A DNA stretch of 5,096 bases from an uncultured bacterium (lineage in GTDB: Bacteria; Armatimonadota; Zipacnadia; Zipacnadales; Zipacnadaceae), in contig CALFVE010000044.1 of the NCBI GenBank assembly GCA_937928475.1, positions 1 to 5,096 of the forward strand. Direction: 5' to 3'. The notes under the pieces are model-generated. The model was given only the letters and a program-made list of their open reading frames with translations. It was not told where the DNA came from and searched no databases. The translations under genes were made by a program, and so were the position numbers. Shown here one piece after another: positions 1-5,096 of the stretch; position 1 is the first letter of the stretch, and each line of letters opens with the position of its first letter.

Positions 1-1054
1 TCGTCTCGGGAACCGCGGGCGGCGCTGGAGGCGCCGTGACACCCCCGTTGGCAGTGGGTGGCGGCGGGGGGGGAGGGGGCGGGACTGCGGGTCTGGTCGA
101 CTTTAGCAGGAGAGCCCCGAGGATGACTGCCCCCGCCAGCACTAGCGCCGTCAATCCCCAGAGAACCCGGCGCAAGGTACTCGAGTTAACGGGGGGCTTC
201 CCCTTGTCCTTTTCGGGTGGAGGTGGCTTCAGCGCTTGGCGCAAGGCCGCGACGAACGCAGTGCAGGTTGGGTAGCGTTGCCCGGGGGATTTGGCCAGGG
301 CCCGCGCCATGACTTCGTCAACCGCCTTGGGCAGCGGCCATCGGGCGACGCTGGTCAACGCCGGCGGCGTTGCATGGGCGACCTGGTTCATGACTGTGAG
401 AGAATCGCCCGTGAAGGGGGGACGGCCTGCCATCATCTCGTAGAAGAGCACCGCGAGGGAGTACTGATCGCTGGGTGGCTGAATGTCTCTTGAGCCTTTT
501 GCCTGCTCGGGAGACATGTACTCCGGCGTGCCCAGGCGCGACAGGTCTACGGTCAGTCCCGACTGGTGCACATCGCGCGAAATTCCGAAATCGGTGAGAA
601 TGGCTCTTCCGTCGCGGCCGAACATGATGTTGCCCGGCTTGACATCGCGGTGGACGATGCCCTGCCGATGCCCGTAGTCGAGGGCGTCGGCTATCTGGGC
701 AAGTATGGTCACGCTCTGTGCCGGGGCTATGCTCTCGCGCTGCAGGCGCTCCTTGAGGGTGCGCCCTTCAAGAAACTCCATCGCTATGCAGTACGGTGGC
801 CCTTGCAACAAGGCCTCGAAGATCGTTACCACGTGCGGATGTTTGAGGCTGGCGGCTGCGCGAGCTTCTCGGATGAACCGCTCGATGAGCTCCGGATCAT
901 CACTAGTCAGCACCTTCAGCGCCACCACGCGGTTGAGCGAGGGCTGCCAAGCCTTGTAGACCACCGCCATGCCGCCTTGGCCGATCTGCTCCAGGATTTC
1001 AAAGGGGCCAATGGTCGGCACAACTTGCTTCACCGTCGCGTCGTGGGGTCTCAT
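1..1054 (-). CDS. Membrane-anchored Hanks-type Ser/Thr protein kinase (C-terminus cut by window edge)
   Basis: Reading from the ATG at 1054 gives 351 codons with no stop before the left edge, so the 3' end is missing. The protein phosphorylates Ser/Thr on partner proteins using ATP. All kinase landmarks are visible: glycine loop G25-Q-G-G-M-A-V-V-Y33, ATP lysine K47 in VALKV, helix-C glutamate E63, catalytic loop H135-R-D-V-K-P-G-N142, DFG at 155-157, SPE at 181-183, helix-F aspartate D196 and arginine R260. The kinase domain fills about residues 16-275. A basic linker (K282, K284, K286, R295, R296) precedes one hydrophobic helix at about 297-317, then nine consecutive prolines (325-333) and a Pro/Ala-rich tail. 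Topology is therefore PknB-like, with the kinase in the cytoplasm and the lost C-terminal part outside. T168 in the activation segment is a likely autophosphorylation site. The start is set by the distance to the glycine loop; only a weak, distant AGAAGG precedes it. The gene lies 82 bases after the zinc-ribbon gene, possibly in the same operon. Confidence 0.95.
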   Translation of the reverse strand, partial: MRPHDATVKQVVPTIGPFEILEQIGQGGMAVVYKAWQPSLNRVVALKVLTSDDPELIERFIREARAAASLKHPHVVTIFEALLQGPPYCIAMEFLEGRTLKERLQRESIAPAQSVTILAQIADALDYGHRQGIVHRDVKPGNIMFGRDGRAILTDFGISRDVHQSGLTVDLSRLGTPEYMSPEQAKGSRDIQPPSDQYSLAVLFYEMMAGRPPFTGDSLTVMNQVAHATPPALTSVARWPLPKAVDEVMARALAKSPGQRYPTCTAFVAALRQALKPPPPEKDKGKPPVNSSTLRRVLWGLTALVLAGAVILGALLLKSTRPAVPPPPPPPPPTANGGVTAPPAPPAVPET

Positions 1055-1136
1055 TTTTGTGCCAGTCCGCCTTCTGGAAGGTAGGGACGCCTGCCCGCGA
1101 GACTCGGATGGGCAATGCGAACCTCCGGTGCTTGGG

Positions 1137-2021
1137 CTATCCGCTGAACCAGCCGCGAAAGAGCCTAAACAAGTAGCGCAACGCCATGACAATGAGGAGG
1201 ATGCGGACAAGCCACCAACCCACTTCCCTCAGGCTCAGCGGTTGGCTTGCCCGTCGCCGCTCGGCGGCCCGCACAGATGCCTCCCCTGTCTGAGGCAAAC
1301 CAACTTCGTCTAGGGTGTGGGCTGCGGTGTCTTGACTCTGTATCAGTCTGCGCTGGAACTTCAGCACGGCAAGTGCCTCAACACTCTTGCAGGAAGCTAA
1401 GGCTCGCACAACCGCTGCCTCCGCCCTGTCAAAGCAGCCGGCGCGCCGCCACAAGTCAGTCAGCACCAGCCAGCCCGCTTCCTGGCCGTCTTGCTCCTGG
1501 GCGAGTTCCAGCGCGTCTGCAGCTCGCTTGCGCCACTCGGTGGCTGCCGCGCTCCATCTTGCTAAGTCGCCGGCGTTCTCAGGGGTTCCGCAGGCAAGGC
1601 ATTCATCAGACTCGCCCTCCGCGCTCCCGTCGCGTTGGGCGTATGTCACCAAGTCGTCGTAGACCCAAGCCAGCTGTTTGTAAGCTGAGATGACTTCGGA
1701 CAGGGGAGCCGTTTCCTCTGCAATCAACGCCCAGCAGGCGAACCGGCGGGCCAAGCTCGACTGATCCGAAGCCAACTGAGCCTGATAGGCCGGGCTCTGC
1801 ACGACCTGGCCCCAAGAGCCTTCTGCCTCTTCTATTTCCAGAGCGCAAAGACCACAGTGGGGACAGATTTCCAGCCAAGCACCCATGGTGTCTCGCATCA
1901 TGGGTGGGGGGCGGAAGTCGAGGTCAGGCGCACCGCGCGTGTTAGTTGACGCAAGCACCCTTTGAGTGCTCTCCTGTCCGCATAGGGCACACCGCTTTTC
2001 GACTTGCGCGTATGTGGTCAT
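1137..2021 (-). CDS. DUF2225-like zinc-ribbon protein with TPR-like helices and C-terminal membrane anchor
   Basis: This 294-residue protein has no known reaction. The N-terminus carries two CxxC pairs, C11-x-x-C14-G and C53-P-H-C56-G, which should bind one zinc ion. Between them lies the pattern STNT-x-G-x-PDLD-x-RPPP (about 25-40) and then W49, which I recognise from uncharacterised proteins of the DUF2225 group. Residues 80-240 are mostly helical. The segment around 187-208 (LTDLWRRAGCFDRAEAAVVRAL) fits a TPR-like repeat, as in that group. A third CxxC (C141-L-A-C144) sits in a loop and is not part of the usual motif as I recall it. Residues about 268-288 form a hydrophobic helix ending in arginines, so the protein is probably tail-anchored with the bulk in the cytoplasm. 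The start is well supported by GGGAGGT eight bases upstream. A scaffold or adaptor role beside the kinase and FHA-protease is inference. Family assignment is from memory of the motif and moderately sure; the gene itself is very likely real. Confidence 0.85.
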   Translation of the reverse strand: MTTYAQVEKRCALCGQESTQRVLASTNTRGAPDLDFRPPPMMRDTMGAWLEICPHCGLCALEIEEAEGSWGQVVQSPAYQAQLASDQSSLARRFACWALIAEETAPLSEVISAYKQLAWVYDDLVTYAQRDGSAEGESDECLACGTPENAGDLARWSAAATEWRKRAADALELAQEQDGQEAGWLVLTDLWRRAGCFDRAEAAVVRALASCKSVEALAVLKFQRRLIQSQDTAAHTLDEVGLPQTGEASVRAAERRRASQPLSLREVGWWLVRILLIVMALRYLFRLFRGWFSG

Positions 2022-2029
2022 TCTGGGCT

Positions 2030-2036
2030 ACCTCCC
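2030..2036 (-). promoter_or_regulatory. Strong Shine-Dalgarno site of the zinc-ribbon gene
   Basis: On the minus strand the sequence reads GGGAGGT, followed by eight bases and then the ATG at 2021. This is close to the ideal ribosome binding site and spacing, and it decides the start of the zinc-ribbon gene. It is the best such site in the window; the kinase and the protease genes have no comparable one at their predicted starts. Confidence 0.8.
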
Positions 2037-2131
2037 TCGCGGCTGACGTATGTTGTCCCTTCGCAGCACGTATTTCGCAAAGCAGGAGCGCTATCATTGT
2101 TCTGCATTGATGACGAGTGAGGATTGGCGAG

Positions 2132-2155
2132 GCTATAGTCTCACTTAGACATAGC
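2132..2155 (-). other. Imperfect inverted repeat after the protease gene: terminator-like hairpin or operator
   Basis: GCTAT (2132-2136) plus GTCT (2138-2141) pairs with AGAC (2147-2150) plus ATAGC (2151-2155). This gives a 9-base-pair stem with one bulged base (2137) and a five-base loop (2142-2146). It starts 15 bases after the stop codon of the protease gene. No T-run follows it on the minus strand, so it is not a standard intrinsic terminator. It may instead slow decay of the upstream message, or act as a protein binding site, since it overlaps a weak promoter-like pair. Confidence 0.45.
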
Positions 2156-2161
2156 GAGCAA
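2132..2161 (-). promoter_or_regulatory. Weak sigma70-like promoter candidate for the zinc-ribbon and kinase genes
   Basis: On the minus strand TTGCTC (2161-2156) and TATAGC (2137-2132) are separated by 18 bases, resembling -35 and -10 boxes. They lie in the longest intergenic gap (149 bases), which is less GC-rich than the genes around it. A start here would leave an untranslated leader of roughly 100 bases before the zinc-ribbon gene. Both boxes are imperfect and the sigma factors of the host are unknown, so this is only a candidate. It would allow the zinc-ribbon and kinase genes to be expressed apart from the protease. Confidence 0.2.
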
Positions 2162-2170
2162 CTGTGCCCG

Positions 2171-4813
2171 CTATCGATACGGAGTGATCAGCGTCCGCCC
2201 CAGCCGCAGCCGAGCACCCGGTGGCACGACCTGGGGCGCGGGTAGGCGGCGCCCTTCTACGAAGGTGCTGTTGGCACTGTTCAGATCGTAGGCGACCCAA
2301 CCGGCGGGATGCCACTCCAGTTGCAGGTGAACAGCAGACACCTCGGCGTCGGCCAGAACCACGTGATTGCCCGGCCCTCTGCCTATTCGCAGGCTCCGCG
2401 AGCGAACCTCAACCACACGGCTGGGCGATCCAGGTTCTCGGATCACGAGCCTCCAGACTGGGGCTGCGGCGACGGGTCGGCGGCGTTGCCTCTTGGCCAC
2501 CACTGCCGCCAGGAGGAGCAACACGACTGCCGCTGCGCCAACTACCGCAAGGTGGAGGGGGTCAGCTCCGGACCGGATAGGAGCGCCCCCGCCGCCGAGG
2601 GGCCGCTCACCATGCGGGCCGACGTCGGCGAAGGTGGAAATGACCCAGAACGGCTCGGCATCTGCCTCCACCTCAAGACCCAGCACGCGGAAGTTCCAGG
2701 TGCCTCGCTGAGGATTGCGGATGTACAACTGAGCGGGTATATCGTCGAGGTAGGTCACGCTCGGTGAGTCTTCATCAACCGTCTCACCGCCCGGCGCAAT
2801 CGCTCTGAGGACGAGTTTACTTCCCGGGTAGTTGAGGATCACGCGCAGGTAGGGGATGGCCCTCTCCAGGGTGACGGAGCCACCGTCCCGCTCCTCGCCC
2901 GCTCGGACGAGACCTTTCTGCTGGTGCTGCACCGTCTCCACCGGCGGGAAGTCTGCCAGCCTGGCCGTGCGGGTAAGGCTGCCGCTGATGTGTCTCCCGC
3001 CAGTGAAATCTTCTTCTCTGGAGATTGTGTCTTGGTCCTCAGACAGTCTGATGTCTTCCCGAATAGCCCACTCCCACGAGCCCCGTTGCTCCAAGATATG
3101 CGAGGCCGGCCGCCCGCTGCGGAGATGGTCCCCAAGGAAATCGTCCAAGACGGACCGTTCGGCAAAGACAATGTAGTCGCCACCCCACAGGCCAGTCGAC
3201 TGGCGCCGGTAGACGTAGTAAATCTGGTCGCGGCTTTGCACCGCGACCATCCTGTCCTGATAGCTCCGTCCGTCCGGTCGCTGTTTCGCCTCGCCCTCCC
3301 AGTGCCCCGAAAGATCGGGTACGCCCGACCCTGGTCCCGCTTTTCTGGCCGCCACCGCGCGCAGAGTCTCGGCTGCATTGATGATGTAGAAGTTGCCCTG
3401 ATCTAGGGACTTGCCCCCCTTCTGAGCTCCCTCTTTGATAGCCTGTTTGACCTCAGCCGCGCTCAGCGTTGGATCCAGCGACAACACCAACGCAGCCAAG
3501 CCGGCGACAAAGGGCGCGGCCATGGAGGTGCCAGGCATGAACTGGCCAGTGGCCTGAGAGCCCGGCTTAGCCTTGTCATCCCACCAGCAACTCCACACGT
3601 CCTCCTCTCCGCCCGTACCCTTTCCGCCTGGGGCTGCGACCGTGACGCACTTGCCGTAGTTGCTGTACTTGCTCAGACGCGCCTGGCGGTCGCAGGCTGC
3701 TACCACTATGTAATTGTCGAATTCTTGCTCCAGGCCTGCGGGCGAATTCCATATTGCGTCGATGGGCGGTTCCCCACGGTTATTTACCCCATTGCCAGCC
3801 GACTGCACGAGAACGGTTCCCGGCCCCTTTGCGTCCCTAGGTCGTTTATGAGCAGCGTGACTTAGGGCCCGCCGCCACCATAGCTCGTCCCGTTTTCTAG
3901 CTAGGTTGTCGCTGAGTCCGCCAGGTTCATGGTCCCAAACCGTCCCAAGAGACATATTGACAACGCGGCATCCATCGTCCACTGCCATCCGCAGGGCATC
4001 GGTCTGCATAGTAGTAGTGATGGATGACGTACCGACGTCATATAGTCTCAGGCTACACTTGTGTGCAATCCCGACCGCACAGAATCCGTTCTGGCTAGCG
4101 GCTGCTATGCCAGCTACGTGGGTGCCATGAGGGCTATCTGCTACGTGAGTTGTCTTGCCAATGGATTTGTAGACTTTGACACGGCCGCTGAGATCTGGAT
4201 GGCTCTTGTGGAATCCACCGTCGATAATGCCGATCTGTACGCTGGGATCGCCTTCGGTGATATTCCATGCAACAGGTGCCTTGACTAAGGCCAGACCCCA
4301 TGGTTTATCTCTGGGTGGATCTGCCTGCCAGTTCATCGGGGCGAATCCATCGCCCTCGTCAGGATAAACAGCCTGGGGCACACGCACCCAGTTGAAAGTA
4401 ACAGCTTCCACGCCAGGTCTACTGCGGAGCCGGTCGGCGATGGCCCTGGCCTCCGCGAATGTGCCGCTTCCGGTGAGCCGAAACTGCATCAGTCCCAAGT
4501 CGGGCATGCTGCCAACCAGCCTGAGACCGAAGTCACGCGCGATAGTGGCCGCTTGACCCGGATCTCCCGCCACAAGCACCTCGTTGCCAACCACGCTCAG
4601 GCCGGTGATCGGGTCTCTCTCTATTCTGGAGGGTTCGATGGGGGCGAAGTAGAGCCGCGGGCCAGGCCCCCCTCCCGCGCCACCTGCAGGCCCCCCACCA
4701 GGCAACGGCGACGGACAGCCGGCGAGCATCACGATCAACAGTGCTGCGAGCAAGAGCAAGCAGCAGGCCAGTGCATCGTGCCGTGCTCTGGTGACCTGCA
4801 TCTCCCTCACCAT
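2171..4813 (-). CDS. Lipoprotein subtilisin-like (S8) protease with transmembrane helix and C-terminal FHA domain
   Basis: This 880-residue protein should cut peptide bonds outside the cytoplasm and bind phosphothreonine inside it. Order of parts: signal peptide with lipobox L30-A-G-C33; Gly/Pro linker to about 52; a prodomain-like region about 76-145; S8 protease about 170-490; an unassigned region about 498-625 starting LSGHWEG; a beta-sandwich-like region about 645-730; a transmembrane helix about 755-773; basic KRQRRR; and an FHA domain about 787-880. The protease triad is D198 (in IIDGG), H229 (in HGTHVAG) and S430 (in GTSMAAP), with oxyanion N341 (in SAGNG). The FHA residues are G811-R812, S826, H829 and N848 (in SANSTFVEG). 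Six cysteines (245, 253, 282, 374, 389, 409) lie in the protease domain and could form disulfides. The start is uncertain: the ATG at 4813 lacks a clear ribosome site, and a second in-frame ATG at 4801 (M5) also keeps the whole signal peptide. It is 51 bases downstream of a membrane-protein gene and upstream of the zinc-ribbon and kinase genes. A mycosin-like protease with an added FHA domain is the closest comparison I can offer. Confidence 0.96.
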   Translation of the reverse strand: MVREMQVTRARHDALACCLLLLAALLIVMLAGCPSPLPGGGPAGGAGGGPGPRLYFAPIEPSRIERDPITGLSVVGNEVLVAGDPGQAATIARDFGLRLVGSMPDLGLMQFRLTGSGTFAEARAIADRLRSRPGVEAVTFNWVRVPQAVYPDEGDGFAPMNWQADPPRDKPWGLALVKAPVAWNITEGDPSVQIGIIDGGFHKSHPDLSGRVKVYKSIGKTTHVADSPHGTHVAGIAAASQNGFCAVGIAHKCSLRLYDVGTSSITTTMQTDALRMAVDDGCRVVNMSLGTVWDHEPGGLSDNLARKRDELWWRRALSHAAHKRPRDAKGPGTVLVQSAGNGVNNRGEPPIDAIWNSPAGLEQEFDNYIVVAACDRQARLSKYSNYGKCVTVAAPGGKGTGGEEDVWSCWWDDKAKPGSQATGQFMPGTSMAAPFVAGLAALVLSLDPTLSAAEVKQAIKEGAQKGGKSLDQGNFYIINAAETLRAVAARKAGPGSGVPDLSGHWEGEAKQRPDGRSYQDRMVAVQSRDQIYYVYRRQSTGLWGGDYIVFAERSVLDDFLGDHLRSGRPASHILEQRGSWEWAIREDIRLSEDQDTISREEDFTGGRHISGSLTRTARLADFPPVETVQHQQKGLVRAGEERDGGSVTLERAIPYLRVILNYPGSKLVLRAIAPGGETVDEDSPSVTYLDDIPAQLYIRNPQRGTWNFRVLGLEVEADAEPFWVISTFADVGPHGERPLGGGGAPIRSGADPLHLAVVGAAAVVLLLLAAVVAKRQRRRPVAAAPVWRLVIREPGSPSRVVEVRSRSLRIGRGPGNHVVLADAEVSAVHLQLEWHPAGWVAYDLNSANSTFVEGRRLPAPQVVPPGARLRLGRTLITPYR

Positions 4814-4864
4814 GCTATCGAGGCAGCGGTCAGGCGCGTAACATGCCGACCCGAAGTGCGCAGG

Positions 4865-5096
4865 CTAGACGTTGGGCCGCAGTTGGTACCCCGAGTACAC
4901 CAACATACCGCCCCCCACCAGGGTTACGATCAATCCTAGCCCCGGCGTCGCGCTCGCCGTGGAGAGCATAAAAAGGAGCGCTGCCAGGCCAATGATGCCA
5001 CCAACAATCATCGCTGCCCACCCCCCGGTCTTGGTGAACACCAGTCCTGCTCCGATGACGCTGAAAATCGCGATACCGGTGGCTGCTGGGGCTGTG
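4865..5096 (-). CDS. Small multi-pass membrane protein of unknown function (N-terminus cut by window edge)
   Basis: An open frame enters from the right edge (first full codon at 5095) and runs 76 codons to a TAG at 4867-4865. No family is recognised. The visible part is strongly hydrophobic, with three likely membrane segments: about residues 7-20 (GIAIFSVIGAGLVF), 25-44 (from GWAAMIVGG) and 51-68 (ending in GGGMLVYSGY). The tail QLRPNV is short and polar. Glycine-rich helices suggest tight packing. The overlapping 63-codon frame at 4830-5021 has the composition of a shadow, while this frame has the even membrane pattern of a real protein. The gene ends 51 bases before the protease start, with no clear terminator between, so the two may be cotranscribed. 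How much is missing cannot be told. Confidence 0.7.
   Translation of the reverse strand, partial: TAPAATGIAIFSVIGAGLVFTKTGGWAAMIVGGIIGLAALLFMLSTASATPGLGLIVTLVGGGMLVYSGYQLRPNV

Noticed and set aside
36..275. Plus-strand glycine-rich open frame
   Set aside because: It is the reverse complement of the polyproline tail and membrane helix of the kinase; the kinase frame has clear domain support.
1070..1081. Short palindrome CCTTC-TG-GAAGG before the kinase gene
   Set aside because: A five-base stem with a two-base loop is too short and tight to call a hairpin or operator from one sequence; no T-run follows.
566..1084. Plus-strand open frame of 172 codons
   Set aside because: It lies opposite the kinase catalytic core, where the minus frame contains every conserved kinase motif. 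Its own product shows no recognisable feature.
2309..2767. Plus-strand open frame of 152 codons
   Set aside because: It lies opposite the FHA domain and membrane helix of the protease gene and has no domain pattern or ribosome site that I can see.
2839..3378. Minus-strand open frame of 179 codons
   Set aside because: It is another frame within the protease gene, rich in Arg and Ser as expected of an out-of-frame reading of GC-rich coding DNA.
2171..4813. Type VII (ESX) secretion locus with a mycosin
   Set aside because: The protease has a mycosin-like order of signal peptide, S8 domain and membrane helix, but there is no WXG100, EccB, EccC or EccD-like gene in the window. It also has a lipobox, extra domains and an FHA domain.
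4830..5021. Minus-strand open frame of 63 codons upstream of the protease
   Set aside because: It overlaps the truncated membrane-protein gene in a different frame. Its mixed Trp, His, Arg and Gly content looks like a shadow, while the other frame gives three clean hydrophobic helices.

Overview
The window is GC-rich and all the coding I can support lies on the minus strand, so genes read from high to low coordinates. In that order they are: the C-terminal end of a small multi-pass membrane protein (cut by the right edge); an 880-residue lipoprotein with a subtilisin-like (S8) protease domain, a transmembrane helix and a C-terminal FHA domain; a 294-residue zinc-ribbon/TPR-like protein of DUF2225 type with a C-terminal membrane anchor; and a Hanks-type serine/threonine kinase with a transmembrane helix and a polyproline stretch (cut by the left edge). 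Gaps between genes are 51, 149 and 82 bases. I see no tRNA, rRNA, CRISPR, insertion sequence or other mobile signature, and no credible plus-strand gene.

The organism is a bacterium with high GC. Two-component genes are absent and a Hanks kinase sits beside an FHA protein, a style common in signalling-rich lineages such as Planctomycetes, Myxococcota, Armatimonadota, Chloroflexi and related environmental phyla. The window has no marker that fixes the phylum, so this is a loose inference.

The most interesting gene is the protease. Its N-terminus carries a lipobox signal peptide, so the protease domain should be extracytoplasmic. A helix near residue 755-773 followed by a very basic stretch should place the C-terminal FHA domain in the cytoplasm. 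FHA domains bind phosphothreonine peptides, and the kinase two genes downstream has every catalytic residue and is itself membrane-anchored. A simple inference is that kinase and FHA-protease form a transmembrane module in which phosphorylation inside the cell recruits or controls a protease outside it, or the reverse. The DUF2225-like protein is also predicted to be membrane-tethered with its zinc-ribbon and helical repeats in the cytoplasm, so it could be a scaffold in the same complex. These functional links rest on gene order and topology and are untested.

The largest non-coding stretch (149 bases, 2022-2170) is visibly less GC-rich than the genes. It holds an imperfect inverted repeat just after the protease stop codon, a weak promoter-like pair overlapping that repeat, and a strong Shine-Dalgarno sequence for the zinc-ribbon gene.
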